Positions 31,840 through 43,169 of a DNA stretch of 64,000 nucleotides are shown in pieces. Origin of the DNA: Phytopythium helicoides (lineage: Eukaryota; Oomycota; Peronosporomycetes; Pythiales; Pythiaceae). A program made the translations under genes and the position numbers. The stretch is taken from assembly GCA_024867545.1 (NCBI GenBank), contig JANFNE010000013.1, positions 930,001 through 994,000 of the forward strand, written 5' to 3'. A model generated the notes under the pieces. The model ran no database searches. It was not told the origin of the DNA and saw only the letters and a list, made by a program, of their open reading frames with translations. The stretch's first letter is position 1; each line of letters opens with the position of its first letter.

Positions 31840-32282
31840 GTGAGGTGGTGACCCATTTCGGGAGTTTGACTGGGTGGATTTTTTTCAGAATCAGGTTTTG
31901 GGCAGGTGCGAATTGCGAGAACTACAGCAATGAGCTTGAAATCAAATCAAACTCGCTTGAGAATCTGCCTTCATGGCTACTGTTCGCGCGCCTGAAGCGT
32001 TTTGGGTCGCTGGATGACAAGCTGTCCATGATGACTCGACATTGTCGAGTAAAGTGTCCAACTGGTGGTCTACGGAGAACATGCTCGCGGACACGACAGT
32101 GAAGCGAATGACGGAGATTCTTTCATCACCAGATAGACCCTGGACCACTTTCTAAGTCTGGAGGACAAGCTCATGCAACGCAAGGACAGCGCCTCTACAG
32201 CACGAGCTCTTGGTGTTTGCGGTGTCATCTAGACTTCGTCACCTCCACTCAAGACGTAGACTTTTCTGCATCAACATTCACA
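31840..32282. other. Gap between protease and PDZ-like gene
   Basis: No convincing gene. A 68-codon minus-strand frame (31942-32148) has no recognisable domain. The protease promoter should lie at the left end. Confidence 0.35.
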
Positions 32283-35200
32283 TTATGCGAGGGATCTCCG
32301 AAACGCAGCTATACCCTCACGGTGTTCCTCCTTCTCATCCTCATCTTCGTCGTCGTCATCTGAAAACGTTGGCTCTAGTTGTGCTGACTGAACGGACTGA
32401 GGTGACCCCAGTGGTGACTCGAACAAGCTCCCCCGTGCATCTGGCTGTAACTGATGTAGCCTTTGCACTAGAGCCGAGTTGATTGCCTTCGTAGCGACGA
32501 GCTGCTCCTGCGACTCGCGCAGATTCTCAGTCAACTCGTGCACTGTGCGCGTGAGATCCAAGTTTTGGCTCAATACACGCTGGGTGTCCTTCTCCTTGTC
32601 TCCCATACCCCGTTGCTTGCGCATGAGCTCCAACGCATCCTTGTACTCGTCAACCTCGTCGGTGGCGCGCTTCAATTCAGCCTTCGTGATCGCCAGCTCC
32701 ATCGCCAAATTAGCGCGTTCAATCAGTTGTGCCTCAATATCTGCAAGCGACCGATTGACCCCCAGCAGCTTCTTGAGCTCCTTCGACAGCTCTGTTGACT
32801 TTTGGCGAAGAGAGTTGCGCTCTGCGACGACAGATACGAGCTCATTTTCAACTCGAGAGATGGCTTCATCTTGGGATGCAATCTTCTTGTGTAGATCGTC
32901 AACGCTAACAGTTGCAACACCAAAGAATTTGTCAAATTCACCAGCTCGAGCAGATGAGAACAAATGCTCTTCAGTCTGAGTGCCTGTCTCTTGACTCGCC
33001 GACGCTCGTTCTGCAGCAGCATCTCGCGCGTCCTCCAATTCTCTTTGACACGCAAGATGCTTCAACTCTTCTTCATTGAGCTTCGAGCGCAATTGCTGCA
33101 AGTCCCGTGTTTGAGCGGTGTATTGGCTAGCAACCTTCTCAAGCTGCCGAATCTTCAGCTGCTGAAGCTCAATTCGTTTGTCCTTGACCTCAAGCGAAGC
33201 ACCAATTTGAGTCTTCTCTTGCTCTGCTGCCTTCAACAAAACTGACATGGACGCAAGCTTGTCGCGCAACATCTTGATCTCCTTTTCTTGAGATGCCAAT
33301 CGCCCCTGCAAAAAGGAGTCGGGTGCGGCAAATTCGGGAGCCTTCTTCTGGTAGTGAGGTGTACCAACAGGGGTAGTTCCAGCACTTTTTCCACCATGCT
33401 GAACATCCTCGAGCTCTAGATTAAACATGTCTCCGAGTTGTTCACTGACGGACGGACTTGATACGTCACTTAGTGAGCGAAAAGATCCCGCTTTGTCTGC
33501 ACCGATCCCCGTCGAAGATGTCGGTGTCATTGCGGATGCTTTCGAAGGTGACGGCAAGACACCACTCTTGCCAGGAGTTGCTGATCCTGACGGCGTTCCC
33601 ACGGAACTGTCCCCATTCCCCACGGGGCTGAGGGTGGCGTTGGCTGGAGATAAACCCTGACCGCTTGGGGTCTGGGGTAAGCCACCTGCACCAGTAGGGG
33701 AGCCTCCGTCAACAACTGTCCTTGTGTCATCGAACGCCGGATCGACAAAGAGATTTCGCTCATCCGTCCTAGCTTGCTCGTCACGCTCCTCTCCGATCAC
33801 TCGTGCTCGAAAGTTGCGAACAAGAAGCGTTAAGATGTCACGATGCTGAGGGTTCTGCGCCACCAGGAAGAAGCACGAGAGGGATGCCAGCGCATCTCTT
33901 CGTCGTTTTAGATCGCATGTGTCTCCTGGCTTGTTTCCCAGAAAGCCACCAAATTCTTGCACTTTCAAGGTAAATCGCAGTTGGTCTGCCGGGTCCAGAA
34001 GAATCTGAACGTGCTCGGTATAGGCAGCATTCACGACGACACCAGCTTCGTCTTCGTGCTCGGAGATTTTTAGCAGCGTCACTCCTTCCGATGTAATCTT
34101 TATCTGGAAGCTATCGAACTCACTGCTTGCGAGTGTCGCCGAAAACGCGCCTGCTCCAGTTTCAAGCATCACATCCACCATCTCGCCAACGGCAGGATCA
34201 AGAACAAGAGGTTGCGAAAGCTCAACCGTCTTGATCAATTGAGGAAACCGAAGCGAACGGACTTGTAACGCTAGTGTCGCCCCAATATCATCAGCGGACG
34301 GGAAATATGGCGCACGCCGAGCCCCCTTGATCAGCAACACTTCATTCACAGGTGGTGGAGTTTTCCTGTACCAGGTGAGTGCAAACTCGTGGTCGTCTTC
34401 GTCGAGAACACCAACAAAACGCCCGCCAGTCGTGACGGCGATAATTGGCGTGGTATGCAAGATATCTTGAGGTGGAGCGGGCGTCGCAGGCTTGCGGTAG
34501 GATATCCGACCACCGTTTGCTCCGTTTTTAGTCTTCTGCGGCTTCAGTTCTAAATGCTCCAACCAGCCACTCACGGTCTCGCGATCTTCCTCTGGTCTAG
34601 TCTTGCCCGCACCCATCTTCCGGAACAGAGTCTTCATCCCATCGGCACCAGTGTGGCGCACTTTATCAAGAGAGATTCCGTTCCCCCATGGCGCACTGAA
34701 CGTAGTCTTGCCTGACGGGGTTTCACTTCCACTGCTCTGCTGGGATTGCGTAGGCTTGTGACTTGGCGAAGACGCACCACGCTCCGCCTTCCCGTGGTCA
34801 AACGAGCTTGAGCGCTTTACCTTGCTCCCATTCTGTTGTTCGTTAGTGGTAGCAGCGTTGATCTGTTCTGATCCATTGGCCGAGTTTCTCCTCCGAACCC
34901 CTTCTCTCTTGGTGAGCTTGTCGTCTGGTCCGCAGTGGAACGTCAGCGTTAGCGGGAAGGTAGCTCGCTTCGCCGCCTGAATAATATCCGAGAACGCAAA
35001 ATCCGTGACCACGAGTCCGTTGATCGCATACAGCTCGTCGTCGTGCTCGACGCGGCCGTCCTCCTCTGCATTTCCCTTTCCCCCGTCCGGCTTGCTGCGG
35101 AACGACTTGACGTACGCCCCCTTGCCGTCTCCGCGCGACACGAGGTCCACAAACAGCGGTCCAGGCTCTGGGTAGACAACCTCCACCACCGTGGCCGGGT

Positions 35201-35561
35201 CGCGCGCGTGCGTGGGGGACGACGGGGTGCTCGTGGACGCCAGATTGGCGATGAAGCTGCTGCCCATGGCGAACAGACTGTTGGCGCGCTGCGTGTGCCC
35301 CGCGGACGGCGACGCCGGCGGGTCCAGCAGCTTGACCGAGTGCGCGCGCAGCTCGCCCGCCGACTGCGTGCGGCGCCGCTCGGCGCTGACGAGCGCCGCG
35401 ATCGCCGGCAGCACGTGCGCGTCCTCCTGCGGCTCTCCGTCCTCTGCCGCGAGCTTCGCGCGGCGCCTGGACGGCGACGGGGGCGGGCGCGACGCCATGC
35501 GAGCGGAGGGCGAGGCCGGCGCGTGCGCGGGCGGCGAGCCGTCCGGCAGGTCGTTGGCCAT
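32283..35561 (-). CDS. Large protein with PDZ-like domain and long C-terminal coiled coil (1092 aa)
   Basis: An uninterrupted frame starts MANDLPDGSPP. After a Ser/Pro/Arg-rich N-terminus, residues about 120-210 look like a PDZ fold: GPLFVDLVSRGDGKGAYVKS, then DELYAINGLVVTDFAFSDII. A central region of about 250 residues (about 360-610, with TWYRKTPPPVNEVLLIKGA and SLSCFFLVAQNPQHRDILTL) is probably beta-rich and unrecognised. A Ser/Pro/Gly-rich spacer precedes a coiled coil from about residue 755 to the end. This layout suits a cytoskeletal or membrane-trafficking scaffold. It is head-to-head with the OCRL-like gene, with 283 bp between the starts. Confidence 0.7.
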   Translation of the reverse strand: MANDLPDGSPPAHAPASPSARMASRPPPSPSRRRAKLAAEDGEPQEDAHVLPAIAALVSAERRRTQSAGELRAHSVKLLDPPASPSAGHTQRANSLFAMGSSFIANLASTSTPSSPTHARDPATVVEVVYPEPGPLFVDLVSRGDGKGAYVKSFRSKPDGGKGNAEEDGRVEHDDELYAINGLVVTDFAFSDIIQAAKRATFPLTLTFHCGPDDKLTKREGVRRRNSANGSEQINAATTNEQQNGSKVKRSSSFDHGKAERGASSPSHKPTQSQQSSGSETPSGKTTFSAPWGNGISLDKVRHTGADGMKTLFRKMGAGKTRPEEDRETVSGWLEHLELKPQKTKNGANGGRISYRKPATPAPPQDILHTTPIIAVTTGGRFVGVLDEDDHEFALTWYRKTPPPVNEVLLIKGARRAPYFPSADDIGATLALQVRSLRFPQLIKTVELSQPLVLDPAVGEMVDVMLETGAGAFSATLASSEFDSFQIKITSEGVTLLKISEHEDEAGVVVNAAYTEHVQILLDPADQLRFTLKVQEFGGFLGNKPGDTCDLKRRRDALASLSCFFLVAQNPQHRDILTLLVRNFRARVIGEERDEQARTDERNLFVDPAFDDTRTVVDGGSPTGAGGLPQTPSGQGLSPANATLSPVGNGDSSVGTPSGSATPGKSGVLPSPSKASAMTPTSSTGIGADKAGSFRSLSDVSSPSVSEQLGDMFNLELEDVQHGGKSAGTTPVGTPHYQKKAPEFAAPDSFLQGRLASQEKEIKMLRDKLASMSVLLKAAEQEKTQIGASLEVKDKRIELQQLKIRQLEKVASQYTAQTRDLQQLRSKLNEEELKHLACQRELEDARDAAAERASASQETGTQTEEHLFSSARAGEFDKFFGVATVSVDDLHKKIASQDEAISRVENELVSVVAERNSLRQKSTELSKELKKLLGVNRSLADIEAQLIERANLAMELAITKAELKRATDEVDEYKDALELMRKQRGMGDKEKDTQRVLSQNLDLTRTVHELTENLRESQEQLVATKAINSALVQRLHQLQPDARGSLFESPLGSPQSVQSAQLEPTFSDDDDEDEDEKEEHREGIAAFRRSLA

Positions 35562-35844
35562 GCGCAGCTCGTCCTTTCTTGGGTGCGGCCGGAGCTAAAC
35601 TGGGATGCAACAGGAAGAAACAAAGTGAACCCATGCGGTGTTTTCCAGCCAATCAGCAGTGGGGAAAGGATGATTATCGGCCAATGGTGCAGCGTAATAC
35701 CGGCGCCAACTTGATCGGGAGGCGGATCGCATACAGTTCCCAGCATGTTGGTTTGTTTCCCCCGGGTAAAGTTCATGTTGAAAGCGACACTTTTTCCCCC
35801 TTCGTCGCCTTCCTCGCCGCCAACAAGGCGAAAGGACGCGCCGC
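35562..35844. promoter_or_regulatory. Divergent promoter region of the PDZ-like and OCRL-like genes
   Basis: A 283-bp gap separates two start codons on opposite strands. No known core-promoter motif was placed with confidence. Confidence 0.4.
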
Positions 35845-38515
35845 ATGGAGGCGCTGGGCTTGGCGCCGACGGCGCGCGGCAGCGCCTCGACGGTGACGCT
35901 GGCGTCGTCGACGTCCACGGCGTCCGAGGCCGAGAGCTTCTCCGTGCCGGGCGAGTCGGCGGGCAACGCGCGCTACTACAACCCCGTGGTCATGTCGTTC
36001 ATCCGCGACGACTGGATCCAGCAGCAGCTGCACCTGCGCCAGGCCGACTACACCGTCTTCCAGCGCACGCGCGTCGTCACGGGCACGTGGAACGTCAACG
36101 CCAAGAAGCCGCCGGCGCCTGCAGAGGCCGCGCAGATCGTGCAGTGGCTGGACGTGCGCACCTCGCAGCAAGCCGACGGCGGCAAGAAGCCCGCGCCGCT
36201 CCCGGACATCCTCGCGCTGGGCTTCCAGGAGATCGTGGACCTCAACGCGGTGAATGTCGTCGTTAATGGGAACATGACGGCGCAGCGCAGCTCCGCGTGG
36301 GAGGATGTGGTCGTCGCGGCGCTGAACGACCACTTGGCGGCGAGGCACGCGGCAGCCACCGGCGAGCCCAAGCAACAGTACAAACTCGTGCTAGAGAAGC
36401 ATTTGGTCGGGATCCTTCTACTTGTCATCGTTCGCACAGATCATCTGGAGCACGTCCGAGAGGTGTTTGGGGCGACAGCGGGCGTGGGGATCATGGGAAT
36501 GATGGGCAACAAGGGCGGCGCTGCCGTGCGGCTGAGCTTCTACGACAGCACGCTCTGCTTTGTGTGCGCGCATCTAGCTGCGCACAGAGAGAACGTTGCA
36601 GGTCGGAATGCAGATTATCAAAACATATTGAGCAAAGTGCAGTTTCTTGGTGAGAACGACGAGGAAGGGCCGGCGGATCTGCGGTATGTGCGGCGCTTTC
36701 ATGCAATTGCGGTACCTCAACGTCTGACCGTGAGGATTCGTATTCAGGTTCATTAACGGCGAGCCTCCGATTCTAAATCATGATTTCGTCTTTTGGATTG
36801 GCGATTTGAACTACCGCATCCAAGACGAGCTGTCGACCGAAGAAGTGTTCATGTGTGCAGAGCGAGGGAATCTGTCTCCACTCCGGCAAAACGACCAGCT
36901 CAATATTGAGCGGAAGCGAGGCGCTGTGCTACAAGGGTTCGAAGAAGGTATGTTGACATTTCGCCCAACCTATAAGTTTCAGGCTGGAACATCTGTGTAC
37001 GAGAAGCGTCCAGAAAAGAAATTGCGAACACCTGCATGGTGTGATCGAATTCTTTGGAAAGCTCGGATGCCAGAGCATTTGACTTTGCAAACGTACGATT
37101 GCGTCATGGGACTCGATCTATCAGATCACAAGCCCGTACACGCAAGCTTTGAGGTACAAGTCCGGCACCAGGTGGACACGAAAAAGAGTCAAGTGATGCG
37201 AGAGATCATGATGCAGCTTGACAAGTGGGAAAACGAGAATATGCCAAAAGTTCGTCTACTGCATAGTGATGGGGTCTCAACTAGCAGTGGCTTGCTGAGC
37301 TTCTCTCATCTAAGGTTCGGTATTGATCAGAGCCAGTCAGTGATTGTGGAGAACACAGGCATTGTCGTCGCCCACTTTCGCTTCATCCCGAAGCTAGATG
37401 AAGTCGCAATCTGTAAGCCTTGGCTACGGATTTCACCCATGTTTGGCATGATCCCTCCGAAGGAACGCGTCGAAATTCGCATCACGGCTCATGTTGACGA
37501 CATGGTAGCGCACGGGCTCACAAGCGGCGGAGAGACTCTTGACGACACCATGATTCTTCGAATCGAGAATGGCCGTGATTACTTCCTCGTTGTCTCGGGG
37601 CAGTACGACAATTCGTGCTTTGGCAATTCGCTTGAGCAGCTCGTCTCGTGCACTGATCCAGTTCGGCAGGTCAAGTTCAACTCCTCGACAGCAACTTCGA
37701 TGTTTAGTGTCTGGGCTTGTGGCAACCCTTCAGCCTTTGCTCTGCCAGAGCAGCAACAATCTGTTGATCCTGCGACTGGCAGTCCAGTCGCACCTACAGG
37801 AAACAACACGACCCAGAAAGTCCCCAAGGAGCTATGGCGAATGGTGAACGATATCCACCAGAACTTCATGCAAGAGAAAAACCTCTTCGTCGAGGCTGGA
37901 AATAAGACTGAGCTCGCGCAGCTCCGGGAAGCTCTGGACACGGGTCAGCCGTTCCCTCGGCACAGCGGCTACTCGACGGCCGAACTGCTTCTCAGCTGGT
38001 TGCAGTCGCTTCGACAAAGCGTCGTTCCTGATGAAATTTTGGCGGCAGCGCTTGCAAATGGGTCTGGAGATCCATCAGCTACATGCCGCGCGTTACTCGA
38101 AATGCTCCCGCCAGTTCGCTACAACGTCGTTATCTACCTAGTTTCGTTTCTTCGGGAGGTGCTGAAGCATGCAGACGTGAACAAGCTAACTGCCGAGAAG
38201 CTCTCGTTTGTGTTTAGTAGATGCCTCGTGTCGCCGAGCCGAGTGGGGAGAGCAGACTCTTTGCGTTCTGCCATCCAAGCATGGTCAGCTAGTGCAAGTT
38301 ATGGGATGTCGGCTCCTGGATCGTCCTCGTCACTGGCATCCACAGCGACAATTGCTTCTGCCCCCAGCTCGGCATCGTCCACATCCATGCTGCTCCCGGA
38401 AGAACGAGTGCGTCGGACAGCTAGAGAGGTCGAGGTGGCACAGTTTAATGCTGCGCAACGAGCGGAGCGTATGGAGTCGATCCTCCTATACCTACTAGCG
38501 ACTCCAGCACTGTGA
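35845..38515 (+). CDS. Inositol polyphosphate 5-phosphatase, OCRL/INPP5B type (868 aa)
   Basis: The model joins 35845-36683 and 36748-38515; the GTATGT donor gives the right phase and reads LRFINGEPPIL across the joint. The catalytic domain (about residues 75-395) has TWNVNAKKPP, LGFQEIVDLNA, MGMMGNKGGAAVR, HLAAHRENV, FWIGDLNYR and PAWCDRILW, the motifs that bind Mg2+ and remove the 5-phosphate from PI(4,5)P2. An ASH (Ig-like) domain follows and then a RhoGAP-like helical domain with KELWRMVNDI and LPPVRYNVVIYLVSFLREVL. This is the order of OCRL, which acts on endosomes and Golgi and binds Rabs. An N-terminal PH domain is not evident. Confidence 0.92.
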
Positions 38516-38711
38516 AATTTGGGACCATAGTGCATACATAGTTTTTCGCATGTCTTTAGTGTGCTCTGTGCTGTATATTGGCCCGACGATTTTCGTCGGG
38601 ATCGTATCACACCTGTCATCCACGCAGCAGACATGCACACACAAAATACTCGGAGCTGGAGAGCTCGCAGACTGCATCTCTACGGTCGAGGAGCAGTATT
38701 GTAGCAACGAC

Positions 38712-41101
38712 TTACACGACGCTGATCGTGAAGAGCGTGATGGCGCCGCCGTCGAAGAGCGGTAGCACTTGGTTCCGGAGGAAGATGACGCCCCACGTAA
38801 ACGTCGTGAACCACAGGTGCGTGAACTGGTTGATCTGATACTTGCGGATCACGATCGGGTGCGGCACTGGCAGTAGGCCGACCATGGTCGTTGTCCGCAA
38901 GAAGTAGAGCATCGCGTCCTCATCGAGACTGCCTCCCGCCTTCTCGCACGCATCCTCGAGCTGTCATATTCCAAATAAGTTAGATGGCAACTCATTCAGT
39001 TCTACGCATGAAAGTATCAAATACCTGAGGAATGAGGTACTGCAGCAGACGCAGACTAGTGGTAAGCGGCAGCTTCTTCTTCCAGGACGTCAACCACTCG
39101 AGTGTCGGGACAAAGTCATTGTCGTTCAAGTTGTTGTCCCCCTCGCCGTCAGCTCGCTCAGTCTTGCGGATCGGAGGTAGCTGCAGCTCGTTGAGCTGGT
39201 AAAACACGTTCTTGTTCTGGATCATGGCATACACAACCTGCTGGTTTCCTTCGTACTGGTACTGGATGATGTTGTCAAACGTCTCGAGCAGGAAGAAAAC
39301 AAGGTGATGATTCGCTTCGCTGTCAAACAGATACCGTGGCTGAGCAAACAACTTGAAGAGGCGCAGCAAACGCACACTCGACACCATGTGCAACTTCTTG
39401 CAGTACGGGGAGATGTTGCAGATGATGGTCAGGAAGCAGTTGTAGACCGAGTTGAGCTTCTCGTCACCGCTCACAATGATCTTGTGAAGGCACACGATGA
39501 GAAGATCCGCGTGATTACCCGAGAATGGCGGTAAGTCGAGAGGAAGGCGGTTGTCGAATGACTTGTTCAGGTTGACACCGAAGTCTCGCTCGCCACTGAG
39601 CAGCAGGAGAATGAAGGTGCAAATATGGATCATACCAACCTTCGACGGCTCTTGGCGACCCTCGTACATGAGGAAAAGCAGTGGCACAACAAACTGGTTC
39701 ACGTCAGCCTTCTTCAGTGTAAACTGCAGGAAGCCCTTGTTTTCATCGAGCAGCTTCCAAAGCAGCACCAGCAGCTCTTGGTGGCACTTGATCTGCTTGA
39801 TCGAATTGGGCAGCAGCGTGCTGAGCGATTGGTGATAGTTGTTCAGCAGCCGCGAGATTCCCGTGAAGATCAGCTGAAAGTCCTCTTGTCGGTGAATCGA
39901 AGCAAGCAAATTCCGGTACACATTCACGGACACAGTTTCGGTGGGCTTGGCGTCCGTGTTGGCCGTAGGTGTCGACACATTGGACGTTGCGCTCGAACGG
40001 CGACGCATCGATGGGTCGCGACGCGGCGTGGCTCCCGTGCCTGGCTGCACCTTAGTCGTCGTCATGAGATCGGAAGTGGTGGCCTGGCCAAAGTCTAGCA
40101 GAACGAGCAGCACTTGCAGCGAAATGTCCACAAGTGCTTCGCGGTCGTCCGATACGATCGAGCCGGCGTACGGCACGCCCCAACCCACGGGGTCGTACGA
40201 GACGACAATGTTGAGCAGAGAGTAAAAGAGCGTTGGCGCGAACGGGCAGTCGTCGGCCGTCGCGACTTCGAGGAAGCGGTCCTTCCACTTGCTGCATGTC
40301 TCGGCCGTCTGGTACAAGATGCCCGAAAAGCACGTTAGCAGCAGCGCAAGCACCTCCTTGCGGTTGCGGTCGTAGGTCGATGAGTTGACGACGCTAGCGT
40401 CCGGGTAGCTCACACCGGCGTGCCACAGCAGCGAAGGGAACACGAGCGAGCCCGAAACAGCAGACTGACCGGTGCGCGTGACGCTGCGACGCTCCTCGCC
40501 AAAGCCCTTGTAAGCGTGGATGGAGACCGTGAACTCGGGGAGGAACAGCAGCCCCATGATGGCGTGGATCATCTGCACGGCGAGCGGCTCGCGCGCAGGT
40601 GCAGCAGCGCGCTCGTCGTCGTCCTCATCTTCGTTGTTGCCGCGCTCGCCCTCCTCGGGGGCGTCGACCTTCCAGAAGAGCTCCTCGACAAACTCGTCCG
40701 CTGTGAGAACACGAAAACGACTCGGTCAGACACACTAGTGCACGGTATCGAGCGGCATCCACCGCAGCAGGTCACGCACATGCATCTTCCAAGATGAATG
40801 GCACGAGGCGCGTGAGCACGCGCACGCAGTTGATGGCCTGCTGGTAGTACTTGGGCACCGGCGTGTCTACGATCTGGATGAGCTGCGCGACGGCCTGCTT
40901 GAGCATGGTGGCGAGGTTCTGCGGCTGCTGGCGGCGCAGCATGCGCACATCGTCGGGCTGGATGAGCGTGAAGATCTCCTCGGCCACGGTCTGGATGCGC
41001 CACAGCTTGTCCCAGAACTCGAGCTGCTTGGCCGAGACCGTCTCGTTGTAGAGCTTGTACACGCTCTCGCGGAACTTGCTCTTGCTGTCGCTGTTGCCCA
41101 T
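38712..41101 (-). CDS. HID1: HID1-like Golgi trafficking protein (3 exons, 748 aa)
   Basis: The model joins 40780-41101, 39025-40700 and 38712-38960; phases 1 and 0 agree and the total is 749 codons. The start MGNSDSKSKFRESV has the Gly2 and Ser6 expected of N-myristoylation, as in animal HID1. Diagnostic blocks include FWDKLWRIQTVAEEIFTLI, NCVRVLTRLVPFILED and, after the last intron, VGLLPVPHPIVIRKYQ. Length is close to the human protein (about 790). HID1 is a peripheral Golgi protein needed for dense-core vesicle and trans-Golgi sorting. A poly-acidic insert (NNEDEDDDE) lies after the first intron. It is head-to-head with the PITP gene. Confidence 0.9.
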
Positions 41102-41503
41102 GGTTGCAGGGGGCTCTGGGGCGGCGGCGAGGGGCGCGGAGGGGCTGGAGACGCGGCTGGAGACGCGCCGGCGGGCGGCGGGAGGGGCGGGGAAGCGCGT
41201 GACGAGATGCTTCCAGAGCTCTGAGAGCTGGCCACCTGGCAGGGTACGCGAGGGGGTACAACGTACCCCCTCACACGTCACAAGGACCAACGCTCGCGCA
41301 TCCTCCTCTGCCTCATGCGGTCTGGGAGGTAGTGAGTCTTGTATAGAACATACGTTGCGCCGTTTCCGTGGAGCAGCGGTTGGGTGGGGTATATTATACC
41401 AAAGGGTTTTCGGACCCAAGCGGCGTCCGAGGAATCCCCCCTTCCTTCTCCTGGCACCACTCTCCTTCCTGCCAGCTCCGCGCCGCCGCCGCCGCCGCTC
41501 GCC
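41102..41503. promoter_or_regulatory. Divergent promoter region of HID1 and PITP genes
   Basis: About 400 bp separate the two start codons. An AT-rich element TATATTATACC near 41390 stands out from the GC-rich surroundings, but its function is unproven. Confidence 0.35.
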
Positions 41504-42537
41504 ATGGTGCTGATTCACGAGTTCCGCGTGCCGCTGCACATGACGGTGGACGAGTTCCAGGTGGCGCAGCTCTTCATGGTCGTGGACGCCAGCGAGAAGA
41601 TGACCGGAGATGGCGAGGGCGTCGAGATCCTCGTCAACGAGCCCTACGACAACTCGGACGGCCATGTGCGTCGCTGCGGGAGGGAGAAACGGGGGCTCGC
41701 GGCTGCTAACCGCGCGTGCTGGGTGTGCAGATGGGCGTATCGAGCATCTCGGGCTGGCAGGTGCCCAAGAACAAGGGTCAGTACACGCGCAAGCACTACT
41801 ACTGCAAGTCCAAGATCCCGGGCTTCGTCTCGGCCTTCTGTCCCGAGGACAGCATGGTGCTCGTCGAGGAGGCCTGGAACGCCTACCCGCACTGCGTCAC
41901 CGTCATCACCAACGGATACCTCGCCAAGCACAAGTTCTACATCTGCATCGAGTCCATGCACCTTGCTGACCGCGGCGACACGGAAAACGCGGTCAACATG
42001 AGCAACAACGAGCTCAGCCAGCGCAAGGTCGAGGTGTACGTGTGCATGAACCACGGCGCTGGTTTCGATTGAGGAGAGGGCTCATTTTTGAATTGTGTGC
42101 AGGCTCGACATTGCGGAGAAGCTGCCCAAGCAGACGCTGCAGGAGGACTGCGACCCGGCCACGGTATGCTCGCCAAGCAAATGCAATATTCACAAACGTG
42201 AGCGCTAATCAATGTGCGGTGGACGAACGAGCAGTACAAGTCGGTCAAGACGGGTCGCGGACCGCTATCCAAGGGCTGGACGAAGAAGGTCGACCCGATC
42301 ATGACATGCTACAAGGCTGTGCGTGTCAACTTCGACTACTGGGGCGTGCAGGGCAAGGCCGAGAAGATCATCCGCGATCAGCAGCGTCAGCTCTTCCACA
42401 ACACGCTTCGCCAGGCGCAGTGCCTGACGGATCAGTGGTACGGCCTCACGATGGACGACATCCGACGCCTCGAGGAGGAAGTCGTGACCAAGCTGCAGGC
42501 CAAGCGTCTCGCCAACACCAGCAACCAGAAAAATTAG
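41504..42537 (+). CDS. Class I phosphatidylinositol transfer protein (4 exons, 276 aa)
   Basis: The model joins 41504-41665, 41731-42035, 42103-42163 and 42235-42537 (831 nt). It follows animal PITP-alpha closely: [82 protein letters not shown], and [15 protein letters not shown] near the end. These form the START-like lipid pocket that exchanges phosphatidylinositol and phosphatidylcholine between membranes. A short insert ([13 protein letters not shown]) before GQYT is extra relative to animals. It would supply PI to kinases whose products the OCRL-like enzyme degrades. Confidence 0.93.
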
Positions 42538-43169
42538 ACGGCAACCGAGTAGGAGTGAGCAGGGGGAGAACGTGTGACCTCGTGCCATCCGAACGCGCAT
42601 CATGACGTGTTTGGACGGCACTAAGCCTGCGCATCCCCGCGCAGGACCGATCACCAGGGGAGTTGTTTTGCTTTGAATCCCGTAGACTGTACAATCGTTC
42701 ATTCAGCATTATCGCTATTCATGCATGCGTTCTTCTACTGCATGCCTCGTTCCCGTGAGCGTTCCATCCATCCCGGTACGGTAGAAAGTCGACCAAACTT
42801 CAGTGAAGCTGCATGCTGTCGCTGTCGTCGTGGCTGTTTCACGGAAACTCTGCATTGCAAAGTGGTTCAAGCTCGCAAAACACTGCAGTGCAGAACGTGC
42901 GCTCTAGCAGTGGCAGATAGTAGACAACATCGCAAATCGAGCGTACAGTAAATAGTTCACCACAGCAGAATTCGCTCCTGTGCGTGCAACATTTACGCTT
43001 TGTCTGGCTTCACGAGTAGCTTTGACAGAGCCTCGATTTTAGTTCTTGGATTTCATAGTGAAGAGCATGAGGTGAGTAAACCTGAACCAAGCGGGGATGA
43101 GAAGAGATTTCTTTTTGCGAGTGCGAAGGAATTTCGTTGAAATGTACGGTGATGTAGTTTACAAATCGA
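42538..43169. other. Gap between PITP and Sae2-like gene (convergent 3' ends)
   Basis: Two transcripts should end here. No coding region, repeat or RNA gene was seen. Confidence 0.4.

Noticed and set aside
34843..35776. Long minus-strand Ala/Arg-rich frames over the N-terminus of the PDZ-like gene
   Set aside because: They overlap the 1092-codon frame out of phase and show GC-rich shadow composition.
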